Shown here: positions 1 through 9,247 of the stretch, in pieces | Layout: each line of letters opens with the position of its first letter | How positions within the stretch are numbered: position 1 is the first letter of the stretch | Source of the DNA: Thiorhodococcus minor | GTDB lineage: Bacteria > Pseudomonadota > Gammaproteobacteria > Chromatiales > Chromatiaceae | DNA: 64,000 bases | Direction of reading: 5' to 3' | Assembly: GCF_010820565.1 (NCBI RefSeq) | Contig: NZ_JAAIJQ010000005.1 | Coordinates: 1 to 64,000, forward strand | Translations under genes and position numbers: made by a program | The notes under the pieces: generated by a model | What the model saw: only the letters and a program-made list of their open reading frames with translations | Databases searched by the model: none | Told to the model about the DNA's origin: nothing

Positions 1-232
1 ACCGCCGGGAAACCAGGCGGCAAACAGAGAACACCAACTTCGGCCTAAACGGCGGCAAGGACCCGGCTTACTCTCCGCGAGAACGGGTAGAGTAGAGAGC
101 AGGCGTCCCGTAGCGGTAGGACCGGCCTATCTGTTGCCGCCTCTTTCGTTTGGCGGTACCTCACTAGCCGAACCATGGTCACGGTAGCCAGCCCTTTCTC
201 ATCAAACCGTGCGTACAGTTTTCCGCATCTTA
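1..232 (-). mobile_element. Group II intron 3'-end remnant
   Basis: Read on the minus strand, this stretch carries the tail that typically follows a group II intron maturase: the 3' half of a domain V-like hairpin (GTACGCACGGTTTGATGAG at about 193-211) followed by a conserved downstream block. A diverged second copy of that block lies at about 26058-26190 on the plus strand; both encode the pseudo-peptide RQTK...RDACSLLYP. No reverse transcriptase is present: the element is cut abruptly near 232, where a transposase fragment in the opposite orientation begins, and the other side runs off the window. Seen: the shared block in two places. Inferred: intron identity, from resemblance to known intron tails. 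Confidence 0.55.
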
Positions 233-242
233 TGTGCTGCAG

Positions 243-461
243 CACGTAATGTACGTGAATCCCGGTGAGTACGGGCGCATCGTGCGCATCAAGCTCGACG
301 AGCAGGATCGGCGCATCTTCGTGCCCACCCCGCACGGCTCTCCGAGCTGGCAGCGCGGCTACAACCGCCGCGGTGCGCTCGAGCGCATCAACAACCGTAT
401 CGAGCGCCACTTCGGCTTCGAGCAGCACTTCATCCGCGGCATCGCAAAGATGACCCACTGA
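243..461 (+). pseudogene. Transposase C-terminal fragment
   Basis: About 70 codons resembling the C-terminal part of a DDE-type transposase: a GRIVRIKLDEQDRRIF stretch, then PSWQRGYNRRGALERINNRI and HFIRGIAKMT, a pattern in which the catalytic Glu sits in the ALERIN segment. The N-terminal two thirds, with the first catalytic Asp residues, are absent, and the reading frame stops at 461 before the usual hydrophobic tail. The left side abuts the group II intron debris. The insertion-sequence family was not assigned. It is a dead remnant. Confidence 0.55.
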
Positions 462-510
462 CATCCGCTTCCCCCGTCGCCCCATCCCTTTATCCTTCAA
501 GATTTTGCCC

Positions 511-3500
511 ATGCCCCCTCTCCCCCCCATCTCGCTCCCCCAGCTCACGGACCTGGAAACCATCGAACGAGCGGTCGATCCACGCTCCCTGGAGCGCGGC
601 CGGCGCTATGCCCGCAACGGTCACGTGCTGTCCGTCGATCTCGACCAGGCCGGCCAGACTGCAGCCGGTCGGGTGCTCGGCTCGGCCGGGCGCGTCTACC
701 AATGCGTCGTGCAGGGCGTACCCACGGAGGCTGGCGCGCCCGATCTGGTTGGGCACTGCTCCTGTCCCGTGGGCTACAACTGCAAGCATGTGGCGGCCTT
801 GCTGCTGGTGCTCGCCGAGCGGGATCCTCGACCCGTCCCGCCCGACCAGGGGGCACAGCCCCTGCCGAGGCCGCTCGAGGGCTGGCTCAACCGGGCTCAG
901 CGCCTCACGGGCGAGGTCGCTCGCGAAGACAGCCACTACCGACTCCTCTATCTCATCCGACCCAGTGAGAAGTACGGGCTGCGCACGACCAGCGTCCAGG
1001 GCATCAAGGCGCGGGCCCTGAAGGAGGGCGGCTGGGGTAAGCCGTACGCCTTCAACATCCTCGGCGGCTCGCGGGCCGACTTCATCACCCGGGAAGACCA
1101 CCGCATCATGGCGCTGCTGCAAGCCAGCGAGGAGAGCCGCTACGAGCCCAGGCAGGGTCATCTCGAGGGCGACATGGGCGGGGATGTGATGGAGGCCATC
1201 GTGCGCAGCGGCCGCGGGTACTACGTCGACCAGGATGGCCTGGCCCCGGATGGGCCTGCATTGCGCTTCGCGGGTCCCTTGCCGGGCAAGCTGATCTGGC
1301 GTCTGCAGGAGGATGCGAAGCTGCGCGTGACCCTGGAGGCGGAGCGCCCCGGCCTCGCGCTGCTGGCACTCAGGCCGCCTTGGTATCTGGACCCGTCGAG
1401 CGGCGACTGCGGACCTCTGGAGACCGGCCTGGACGACCGCGAGGCCGCCCTGCTGGCGGCGGCCCCGGCCGTGCCCGCCGAGATGGCCGAGGCTTTCGGG
1501 CAGGCCGCGGAGCTGCGCATCCCGGATCTGCGTCTGCCCATCCCCGGGCCGCCGGCGCGCGAGACGGTGCCGAGCGAGCCGCCGACGCCCTGTCTCAATC
1601 TGCGCAGCGAGGACCTGGCTCAGTCCGAGGCCGCCCGTCACTGGGGTCTGACTCGCGACCCGCAGTGGGTCCATGCCGCTTTTCTGACCTTCGACTACGG
1701 CGGGCTGATGGCGGATCCGCGCGACGGTCAGGCGCGTATTCAACGTGTTGAAGGCGGCAGGCTGCTGGTCGCGGAGCGGGACCGGGCCGCCGAGCGCGCG
1801 GCGATTCAGCGCCTCGAGCACCTCGGCTTCACCAAGCCGCTCGAGCCGAGCGAGCAGCCCGGGCTCTGCCTCGAGCTGCCCGACGACGCGGCCTGGATGC
1901 ATCTGGTGGTGCGCGAGCTTCCGCTCCTGGGGGCCGAGGGCTGGCGGATCCAGATCGACGAGAGCTTCCGCTTCCGTCTGGCCGAGACCGGAGACTGGGA
2001 GCTGGACATCGACCCGTCCGAGGGCGGGCGCTGGCTGGACGTCGGGCTCGGCATCGAGGTCGACGGCACCCGCATCGACCTGCTGCCCGTCTTGGTGAGG
2101 ATGATCCAGGCCCAAGCGGGCCGCTTTTCGGCGCAGAATCTCGCGGCGATGGACGAGGAGGCGGAGCTCCCTCTGCGCTTGGACGACGGACGCCTGCTCA
2201 TGATGCCCGCGCAGCGGCTGCGGCCCATCCTGGCGACCCTGGTCGAGCTCTATGATCCCGAGCGGCCGCTGTCCGCGAACGGCCGTGTGCGGCTGTCTCA
2301 TCTACAGAGCGCCCAGCTCGCCGAGCTGGAGGACGCGGACCCAGAGCTGCGCTGGCGCGGCGGTGAGTCGGCGCGTGACTGGGGACGGCGGCTCAAGTCC
2401 TTCCAAGGGCTGGCCGAGGTCGCGCCGCCCGAGGTCGCGCCGCCCGAGGCGCTGGAGGCCGAGCTGCGCCCCTATCAGCGCGAGGGCCTGGACTGGCTGC
2501 AATTTCTGCGCGAATACGGTCTCGGCGGCGTGCTGGCCGATGACATGGGGCTGGGCAAGACGGTGCAGACGCTCGCCCACCTGCTGGCCGAAAAGGCCGG
2601 CGGGCGCGCGGACCGCCCCAGTCTCGTGGTCGCGCCCACCAGTCTCATGTTCAATTGGCGCCGCGAGGCCCAGCGCTTCGCGCCCTCCCTCAAGGTCCTG
2701 CTGCTGCATGGCGCCGACAGGCGCAAGCGGTTCGAGGCCGCGGCCGAGCAAGACCTGGTGCTCACCACCTATCCGCTGCTCCCGCGCGATGTCGACGCCC
2801 TGGCCAGGCAGGAGTGGCACCTCCTGATCCTGGACGAGGCGCAGGCGATCAAGAACCCGCGCAGCAAGGCCGCCCAGGCGGCGCGCCAGCTCCAGGCGCG
2901 GCATCGGCTCTGCCTCACGGGCACGCCGCTCGAGAACCACCTGGGCGAGCTCTGGTCATTGCTCGACTTTCTGATGCCGGACGTCCTCGGCGACGAGCGC
3001 CGCTTCCGCCGGCTCTTTCGGACCCCCATCGAGCGTCACGGGGACGTCGAGCGCAGCGAGCAGCTGCGCCGCCGCATCGCGCCCTTCCTGCTGCGCCGGA
3101 CCAAGGACGCCGTGGCCTCCGACCTGCCGCCCAAGACCGAGATCCTGCGCGAGGTGCCCTTGGCGCAGGATCAGCGCGATCTCTACGAGACGCTGCGTCT
3201 GGCGCTGCACGAGAAGGTGCGTGCGGAGGTGAAGCGCAAGGGGCTGTCGCAAAGCGGCATCATCATCCTGGATGCCCTGCTCAAACTGCGTCAGGTCTGT
3301 TGCGACCCGCGTCTGGTCAGCCTGGAGAGCGCGCGCGCGGTGAAGGGCTCGGCCAAGCTCGAGCTGCTGCTGGCCTTGCTGCCTGAGCTGCTGGACGAGG
3401 GGCGGCGCATCCTGCTCTTCTCGCAGTTCACCAGTATGCTGGATCTCATCCAGGGCGCCTTGATGGAGTTGGGGATGCGTGAGAACCGCGACTTCGTCAA

Positions 3501-3876
3501 GCTCACCGGCCGCACCCGCAACCGCGCGCTGCCGGTCGATCGTTTCCAGGCCGGCGAGGTCCCGCTCTTCCTCATCAGCCTCAAGGCCGGGGGCAGCGGG
3601 CTCAACCTCACCGCGGCGGACACCGTCATCCACTATGACCCCTGGTGGAATCCGGCGGCTGAGCGTCAGGCCACGGACCGTGCCCATCGGATCGGCCAGG
3701 ACAAGCCGGTGTTCGTCTACAAGCTGCTCACCGAGGGGACGGTCGAGCAGCGCGTCGCCGAGCTCCAGGCGCGCAAGCAGGCCCTGGCCGACGCCATGCT
3801 CGCCGGCGGAGGCGCGGCTGCGGGCAGCCTGAGCGCGGACGATCTCGATCTCCTGTTCGCCCCCATCGTCGACTAG
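511..3876 (+). CDS. SWIM zinc-finger SNF2-family helicase (HepA/RapA-like)
   Basis: A 1121-residue Swi2/Snf2 superfamily-2 ATPase, expected to translocate on double-stranded DNA or remodel nucleoprotein. A SWIM zinc finger lies near the N-terminus (CSCPVGYNCKH, about residues 83-93). A long unassigned middle region is followed by the helicase core: Walker A DDMGLGKT (about 674-681), DEAQ in motif II (about 774), motif III LTGTPLEN, and motifs V/VI GGSGLNL and RAHRIGQ (about 1027-1063). The ATG at 511 is preferred; an in-frame TTG lies two codons upstream, and no clear ribosome-binding site separates them. The next gene follows after 23 bp on the same strand, suggesting a two-gene unit. The substrate is unknown. 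Confidence 0.9.
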   Translation: MPPLPPISLPQLTDLETIERAVDPRSLERGRRYARNGHVLSVDLDQAGQTAAGRVLGSAGRVYQCVVQGVPTEAGAPDLVGHCSCPVGYNCKHVAALLLVLAERDPRPVPPDQGAQPLPRPLEGWLNRAQRLTGEVAREDSHYRLLYLIRPSEKYGLRTTSVQGIKARALKEGGWGKPYAFNILGGSRADFITREDHRIMALLQASEESRYEPRQGHLEGDMGGDVMEAIVRSGRGYYVDQDGLAPDGPALRFAGPLPGKLIWRLQEDAKLRVTLEAERPGLALLALRPPWYLDPSSGDCGPLETGLDDREAALLAAAPAVPAEMAEAFGQAAELRIPDLRLPIPGPPARETVPSEPPTPCLNLRSEDLAQSEAARHWGLTRDPQWVHAAFLTFDYGGLMADPRDGQARIQRVEGGRLLVAERDRAAERAAIQRLEHLGFTKPLEPSEQPGLCLELPDDAAWMHLVVRELPLLGAEGWRIQIDESFRFRLAETGDWELDIDPSEGGRWLDVGLGIEVDGTRIDLLPVLVRMIQAQAGRFSAQNLAAMDEEAELPLRLDDGRLLMMPAQRLRPILATLVELYDPERPLSANGRVRLSHLQSAQLAELEDADPELRWRGGESARDWGRRLKSFQGLAEVAPPEVAPPEALEAELRPYQREGLDWLQFLREYGLGGVLADDMGLGKTVQTLAHLLAEKAGGRADRPSLVVAPTSLMFNWRREAQRFAPSLKVLLLHGADRRKRFEAAAEQDLVLTTYPLLPRDVDALARQEWHLLILDEAQAIKNPRSKAAQAARQLQARHRLCLTGTPLENHLGELWSLLDFLMPDVLGDERRFRRLFRTPIERHGDVERSEQLRRRIAPFLLRRTKDAVASDLPPKTEILREVPLAQDQRDLYETLRLALHEKVRAEVKRKGLSQSGIIILDALLKLRQVCCDPRLVSLESARAVKGSAKLELLLALLPELLDEGRRILLFSQFTSMLDLIQGALMELGMRENRDFVKLTGRTRNRALPVDRFQAGEVPLFLISLKAGGSGLNLTAADTVIHYDPWWNPAAERQATDRAHRIGQDKPVFVYKLLTEGTVEQRVAELQARKQALADAMLAGGGAAAGSLSADDLDLLFAPIVD

Positions 3877-3899
3877 CGGCTTTCCAGGACCTGCCAGCC

Positions 3900-5093
3900 A
3901 TGACCACCATTCCATCGCACAAGGAGATTCAGGCCCTGGTCGACCGGCTGCTGCTGGAGCAGGGCCGGCTCGACCCCTTCGAGCTGCTGCTCGCCGCCGA
4001 TCTGCTGGCCTATGAGGACTACGAAGCCTGGCGCACGGGCGCGCGCCCGGATCTCGAGTCCGTCCTGCATGGCAGCCCCGCGGAGATCGCCGAGCTGCTC
4101 GAGCAGGCGGCGGACTATGCGCGGCGGCAGAAACTGGAGCCGACGCCGCTCGCGCATGGCGCCTGGGGCGGGGCCAGCACGCGGCTATCGGTCGGCCCCA
4201 GCCGCAAACTGGAGAAGGCCTGCGCGGAATCCTGGGCGCCGGCCGCGGAGCGGATGCAGCTGGATCTCTTCCACGACTCGAGCGAGCGCCTGCTCGAGGA
4301 GGCCATCCGCCTCGCGCTGGCCGAGCGCAGGCTGGACGCGGCGCGTGCGCAGGTCAGCCAGCTGGCGCGCGAGCACCCACGCCATCCGGACTTGCGAGGC
4401 TACCTGCGGCTGATCCAGTGTCTCGACGACAGCGCGGTCGCGAGTCCGGGTATGCGCGCCGCCGACCGGATCGCCGAGCTGGAGGGGATCGAGCCCCTGG
4501 CGCGGCAGCTCCTGGGCCATCGCGCCAGAGACCTCCTCGCCGTCCTCTGGGCGGCGCTTGCCGAGCGTCTGGACGACCGGGATTTCGACCCGGCTGACCC
4601 TCGTCTGCACCCAAGTCATGCCTGGGCGCGCGCCGGCCGCTGGGAGGCCGTTCGGGCCTCCATCGAGTGCGTCGAGCATTGGGCCGACTGGGCCCTTCTG
4701 CTGGAGCGCCACGCCGAGGCCGCATGGCGCCGCCGTGACATCGCCGCTGCGCGTCAGGACTGGCTGCGGCTCTGCTGGGAGTACCCGCCCGAGGCCGAGC
4801 GCCTCCTGCGCGGCGCCAATTTTCCCGACCCCTGGCTCGCTCGGCTGTGGCGCGACTTCGAGGACCTGGAAGCGCTGCTCGAGACGGAGGATTTTCCCGC
4901 CTGGCTGCTCCTTCAGGAGTCCGTTGGCGCGCCACCGCCTCCACCTGAGCGCGCCCCGGCCGACGAGCGCGGCGACCCCTACCGCCTTCTGCACCTCATG
5001 GTCAGCGGCGACGACGACATCGCGCTGCGCCGTCAGCTCGACGAGATTCATCCGGAGCTGCTGCGCCAGTACCTTCGTCGGCGCGCTCGGTGA
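3900..5093 (+). CDS. Conserved hypothetical protein, partner of the SNF2 helicase
   Basis: A 397-residue soluble protein of unknown function. It is rich in Leu, Ala, Arg and Glu and looks wholly alpha-helical, with stretches around residues 120-170 and 220-300 that could form TPR-like helical hairpins. No signal peptide, membrane segment or catalytic motif is visible. A low-complexity PPPPP stretch interrupts the C-terminal part. It starts 23 bp after the SNF2 gene and probably shares its transcript, so a role with the helicase is the natural guess, but only context supports this. Confidence 0.75.
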   Translation: MTTIPSHKEIQALVDRLLLEQGRLDPFELLLAADLLAYEDYEAWRTGARPDLESVLHGSPAEIAELLEQAADYARRQKLEPTPLAHGAWGGASTRLSVGPSRKLEKACAESWAPAAERMQLDLFHDSSERLLEEAIRLALAERRLDAARAQVSQLAREHPRHPDLRGYLRLIQCLDDSAVASPGMRAADRIAELEGIEPLARQLLGHRARDLLAVLWAALAERLDDRDFDPADPRLHPSHAWARAGRWEAVRASIECVEHWADWALLLERHAEAAWRRRDIAAARQDWLRLCWEYPPEAERLLRGANFPDPWLARLWRDFEDLEALLETEDFPAWLLLQESVGAPPPPPERAPADERGDPYRLLHLMVSGDDDIALRRQLDEIHPELLRQYLRRRAR

Positions 5094-5098
5094 TTGAT

Positions 5099-5430
5099 CC
5101 GCAAGAGAGCTGTTGAACCGCAAAGCGCAGGAAGCGCGCAAAGGATTTCAATGCGTTGCGTTGCGTTGCGGGGCTTGCTAAGGCGATTTCTCGAACTCTT
5201 CCGACCAGCCTTTCACGCTCAGGAAATGAGTGAAGGGATGAGGGCAGGATGCGCTCCGCCGGTCATTTTTCCCGCCTACGCCCCAGGATCGCCCGCAAGC
5301 GGGCTCGTACGGCGCCGTCTTCGTAGGAGCCCGCTTGCGGGCGATTGGTATGAGGATTCTCGGAAATCGCCTTAAGCAGTGGCCTCTCGTTTTCTTGTGT
5401 CCCCTGCGCCTTTGGGGAGCCAGAGGTTCG
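5099..5430. repeat. MITE-1 copy A, split by a MITE-2 element
   Basis: The left arm at about 5099-5150 (GTTGAACCGCAAAG, then CGCGCAAAGGATTTCA) matches the left ends of the MITE-1 copies near 11.7, 44.45 and 58.9 kb. A decayed right arm (TTCTTGTGTCCCCTGCGCCT) lies at about 5392-5420. Between the arms sits a different element (5178-5376) with its own terminal inverted repeats. The copy is degenerate, so the right boundary is approximate. Confidence 0.5.
5178..5376 (-). repeat. MITE-2: about 200 bp element with terminal inverted repeats
   Basis: The ends carry the inverted repeat CTAAGGCGATTT (from 5178) and AAATCGCCTTAA (ending at 5375). Inside is a large palindrome, TCGCCCGCAAGCGGGCTC ... GAGCCCGCTTGCGGGCGA. 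A second, well conserved full-length copy in the opposite orientation lies at 50883-51090, and the palindromic core alone recurs at 23102-23159. No coding capacity was seen. It lies in the recQ upstream region, so it could affect that transcript. Confidence 0.7.
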
Positions 5431-5514
5431 CCCGAGGCTCGCGGATGGGTATCCTTTCAGGGCAAGCCCGCGCCAATGGCTGTCGCGAGCCGCAAATCGC
5501 CTGGAAGTCGAGTA

Positions 5515-7716
5515 ATGGACGAAACCCCACTGCAGATTTTGACCCGCGTCTTCGGCTACGACGCCTTCCGGGGTGCTCAGGCCGAGATCATCGATCAGGT
5601 GGTCGGCGGCGGAGATGCCCTGGTCCTGATGCCGACCGGTGGCGGCAAGTCGCTGTGCTATCAGATCCCGGCCATGGTGCGGCCGGGCACGGCGGTGATC
5701 GTCTCGCCGCTGATCGCGCTCATGCAGGATCAGGTGGACGCGCTCCGGCAGCTCGGCGCGCGCGCGGCCTTCCTGAACTCCTCGCTGACGCCGGACGAGG
5801 CCCGGGGGGTGGAGCAGGGGATGCTGGAGGGGCAGCTGGACCTGGTCTATGTCGCGCCCGAACGGCTGCTGACGGACCGCTTTCTGTCCCTGCTGGACCG
5901 GATTCAGGTCGCCCTCTTCGCCATCGACGAGGCGCACTGCGTCTCTCAGTGGGGGCATGATTTCCGGCCCGAGTACATCGAGCTCAGCCGCTTGCACGAG
6001 CGCTGGCCGCAGGTCCCGCGCATCGCCTTGACGGCGACGGCCGACGCGCCCACCCGCAACGAGATCGTCAAACGGCTACGGCTCGAAGAGGCCAAGCAGT
6101 TCGTCTCCAGCTTCGATCGGCCGAACATCCGCTATCGCATCGTCGAGAAGGCCAATCCCCGTCAGCAGCTCCTGAGCTTCCTGCGCCGCGAGCACCCGAA
6201 GGATGCAGGCATCGTCTACTGTCTGTCGCGCCGCCGGGTCGAGGAGACGGCATCCTATCTCCAATCCCAGGGCTTCTCGGCCTTGCCTTATCACGCCGGC
6301 TTGTCCGCCGACATGCGGCGCGAGCACCAGGCCCGCTTCCTCCGCGAGGAGGGCCTGGTTATGGTCGCGACCATTGCCTTCGGCATGGGGATCGACAAGC
6401 CGGACGTGCGCTTCGTGGTCCACTTGGATCTGCCCAAGAGCCTGGAGTCCTACTATCAGGAGACCGGCCGCGCCGGCCGCGACGGTCTGCCCGCGGATGC
6501 CTGGATGACCTATGGCCTGGGCGACGTCGTCATGCTCAGGCGCATCATCGACGGCTCCGAGGCCAACGCGCACTTCAAGCGGCTCGAGATGCAGAAGCTC
6601 GACGGCATGCTGGGCTACTGCGAGACCACCCAGTGCCGCCGTCAGGTCATGCTCAATTACTTCGGCGAGACCCTGGCCGAGCCCTGCGGCAACTGCGACA
6701 TCTGCCTGGAGCCCGTGGAGACCTGGGACGGGACGGTCGCGGCGCAGAAGGCGCTCTCCTGCATCTACCGCACTGGCCAGCGCTTCGGCAGCGCCTATCT
6801 GACCGACGTGCTGCTGGGCAAGGACCTGGAGCGGATTCGCCGCTTCGGCCACGACAAGCTCAGCACCTATGGCATCGGCAAGGAGCTGTCCGCGGATCAA
6901 TGGAAATCGGTCTATCGGCAGCTGGTGGCCGCCGGACTGGTCGCGGTGGACATGGAGGGCCATGGCGCGCTGCGGCTGACCGAGCGCAGCCGCCCCATCC
7001 TGCGCGGCGAGCAGAGCATCCAGCTCAGGCGCGATCCGGACCGCAAGCAGACGGCCGCCGCGAGCCGCGCTCGCCCCGTCGTGGCCCCCTCCGACCCGGA
7101 GGCCGCGGCACTCTGGGAGGCCCTGCGCACCTACAGGCGCGAGCTGGCGCAGGAGCAGAACGTGCCCGCCTATGTCATCTTCACGGATGCGACCCTGCAG
7201 GAGCTGGTGGCCTACCGCCCGCGCGACCTGGACGAGCTGAGCCGCATCAGTGGTGTCGGACAGGCCAAGCTGGAGCGGTTCGGGGCGGGTTTTCTCGCCG
7301 TGCTCGAGGAGCACGCGGCGGAGCACGGGCGCCCGGGCGACCTGCCAGCCCTGCCGCCGGAGCCCCTTCAGCGCCCGCAGGCGCCGCAGGCTAAGGAGGT
7401 CGGTCTCTCCGAAACGGTGCTCGCGACCCTGGACCTCTTCCGGGAGGGGCTGGACCCCGATGCCATCGCGGCCCGACGCGCCCTCAAGCGGACGACCGTC
7501 TTCACCCATCTGTCGCGCTGCATCGAGGAGGGCGAGCTCGCCGTCACGGATGTCGTGAGGCTGGACCCGGAGACGCGCCAGCGCATCGAGCAGGCGTTCG
7601 AGCAGCTCACGGATACCACGGGCATCGTGCTCAAGCCCGTCTACGACGCCTTCGAAGGCCGCTACGACTACGGCCTCTTGCGCTGCGTCCGTGCTGGCAT
7701 GGGCAAGTCCGCCTGA
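5515..7716 (+). CDS. recQ: ATP-dependent DNA helicase RecQ
   Basis: A 733-residue 3'-5' DNA helicase of the RecF recombination pathway. Motifs in order: Walker [14 protein letters not shown] (about 40-52), DEAHC (about 138-142), motif [15 protein letters not shown] zinc-binding cysteines ([12 protein letters not shown] ... CGNCDIC, about 373-397), and an HRDC domain (about 530-600). A C-terminal extension with a helix-turn-helix-like segment (about 630-700) is common in longer RecQ proteins. The start at 5515 was chosen because the protein family begins at MDETPLQIL; the open frame upstream runs through repeat elements and is not conserved coding sequence. Confidence 0.96.
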   Translation: MDETPLQILTRVFGYDAFRGAQAEIIDQVVGGGDALVLMPTGGGKSLCYQIPAMVRPGTAVIVSPLIALMQDQVDALRQLGARAAFLNSSLTPDEARGVEQGMLEGQLDLVYVAPERLLTDRFLSLLDRIQVALFAIDEAHCVSQWGHDFRPEYIELSRLHERWPQVPRIALTATADAPTRNEIVKRLRLEEAKQFVSSFDRPNIRYRIVEKANPRQQLLSFLRREHPKDAGIVYCLSRRRVEETASYLQSQGFSALPYHAGLSADMRREHQARFLREEGLVMVATIAFGMGIDKPDVRFVVHLDLPKSLESYYQETGRAGRDGLPADAWMTYGLGDVVMLRRIIDGSEANAHFKRLEMQKLDGMLGYCETTQCRRQVMLNYFGETLAEPCGNCDICLEPVETWDGTVAAQKALSCIYRTGQRFGSAYLTDVLLGKDLERIRRFGHDKLSTYGIGKELSADQWKSVYRQLVAAGLVAVDMEGHGALRLTERSRPILRGEQSIQLRRDPDRKQTAAASRARPVVAPSDPEAAALWEALRTYRRELAQEQNVPAYVIFTDATLQELVAYRPRDLDELSRISGVGQAKLERFGAGFLAVLEEHAAEHGRPGDLPALPPEPLQRPQAPQAKEVGLSETVLATLDLFREGLDPDAIAARRALKRTTVFTHLSRCIEEGELAVTDVVRLDPETRQRIEQAFEQLTDTTGIVLKPVYDAFEGRYDYGLLRCVRAGMGKSA

Positions 7717-7816
7717 GCCGGCTGTCTTTTCCAGGGTGCTGGCGCGACTCGGACTCTATTCCAGCGTCTCTTGCGGGGACGGGTGACGCTGGGACTGTTG
7801 GCCGGCAGGTCAACAG

Positions 7817-7838
7817 GTGTCGGTCTGGAGGCCGACAC
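7817..7838. repeat. Short palindrome downstream of recQ
   Basis: GTGTCGG and CCGACAC form a 7-bp perfect stem that extends with wobble pairs into a near-complete 22-bp palindrome. It sits in the 374-bp non-coding gap between recQ and the alcohol dehydrogenase pseudogene. No T-tract follows, so it looks more like a REP-type palindrome than a standard terminator. Nothing else recognisable was seen in this gap. Confidence 0.4.
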
Positions 7839-8090
7839 TCCCAGCACTGACGGCGCCTAAATCGAAACGGGGATCTCAGCTCGGCGTGAAAGGGGAGACG
7901 CGCCGCCGTCCTGGAGCCCCGCGTGACTGAGTTTGCAGTCTCGGCCGAGTCTGCCCTCCGCTCGGCGGCCGCATCCGTCTTTTGGCGCGAAAGCTGGTCG
8001 ACTCGAGCCGTCGATTTTCAGTCGAAGGCGCCCACGCCTGCCCAAGATCCTGGGCCTCCATCAAGGCACTGCGCAGCGAGGCACAAGGCT

Positions 8091-9247
8091 ATGCCGCTCT
8101 ACGAAATGCGCAAATTCGTCGCGCCGGAGCTCATCTTCGGGGCGGGGTCGCGTCACCGTGCCGGCTACTACGCACTGAACTTGCAGGCCAGGCGACTGCT
8201 GATCGTCTCGGATCCTGGGGTCATTCAAGCCGGCTGGCTGGACGACCTGATGCCGACACTCGAGGAAGCAGGGCTCGAGACGCGGGTCTTCAGCGGCGTG
8301 ACCCCGAACCCGCGCGATCACGAGATCATGGCGGGTGTCGCGCTGTATCGTCACGAGGGATGCGACGTCATCCTCGCCATCGGCGGCGGTAGCGTGATCG
8401 ACTGCGCCAAGGGCATCGGCGTCGTCGTCGGCAATGGCGGTCAGGTGCTCGACTATGCCGGCGTGGATCGGATCTCGCTGCCCGGTCCACCGCTCATCTG
8501 CATCCCCACCACGGCGGGAACCGCCGCCGACATCTCGCAGTTCGCCATCGTCAACGACGTCGGCCGCCGCTGCAAGACGGCTATCGTCAGCAAGACCGTG
8601 GTCCCGGATATCGCCCTGGTCGATCCCGAGGTCACCCTGACCATGGATCCCTATCTCACCGCCTGCGCTGGGCTGGACGCGCTCACCCACGCCATCGAGG
8701 CCTATGTGTCCACCGCCAGCTCCCCGGTGGTCGACATCCATGCGCTGGCCGCGATCGAGCTGGTCCGCGACAACATCAAGACGGCGGTGGCCGAGCCGGC
8801 CGATCTGGCCGCGCGCGAGAACAGATGCTGGCCAGCCTGCAGGCGGGCTTGGCCTTCTCGAACGCCAGCCTCGGCGCCGTGCATGCCATGGCGCATAGCC
8901 TGGGCGGCTATCTGGATCTTGCCCATGGCGAGAGCAACGCGCTCCTGCTCGATCATGTCATCCGCTTCGACTTCAGCGTCGCCGAAGCCCGCTACGAGCA
9001 GGTGGCGCGCGCCCTGGGCGTGCCGGCGGACCGGGCGCCGACGGCGATCCGGCAAGAGCGCATCCTGGGCGCGCTTCAGGAGCTGCGCGGGGCCTGTGGT
9101 ATCCAGGCCGGTCTGGCGTCGCGCGGCGTGACTTCAGGTGCGATTGCGGACCTGGCGCCGCCGGTGATCCGTGACGCCTGCATCTTCACCAATCCGCGCC
9201 GGGCCAACCTCGACGACATCAAGACCCTTTATGCCGAGGCGCTCTGA
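8091..9247 (+). pseudogene. Iron-containing alcohol dehydrogenase, ErcA-type, frameshifted
   Basis: A group III (Fe-dependent) alcohol dehydrogenase split across two frames. The first part (8091 to about 8820) holds the NAD site GGGSVIDCAKG, the PTTAGT segment and the metal ligands in GLDALTHAIEAY. The second part (about 8822-9247) holds the remaining ligands in HAMAHSLGG and LAHGESNALLL. The shift lies at about 8813-8826, where GAGAACAGATG should read GAG-CAG-ATG (two extra bases) or carries one missing base. The N-terminus MPLYEMRKFVAPE and the neighbour (a sensor with an RIIGLGE...SYYPEL start) match the ErcA-ErcS pairing known from pseudomonads, where ErcA is a regulatory partner. It is a true pseudogene or an assembly error; the rest of the sequence is undecayed. 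Confidence 0.8.

Noticed and set aside
490-2301. Long minus-strand open frame opposite the SNF2 gene
   Set aside because: It is Gln/Arg/His-rich, with no domain resemblance, and lies wholly antisense to a well supported helicase; high GC content creates such frames.
5335-5514. 60-codon N-terminal extension of RecQ
   Set aside because: This part is encoded by MITE-2 and MITE-1 sequence; the RecQ family starts at the ATG at 5515.
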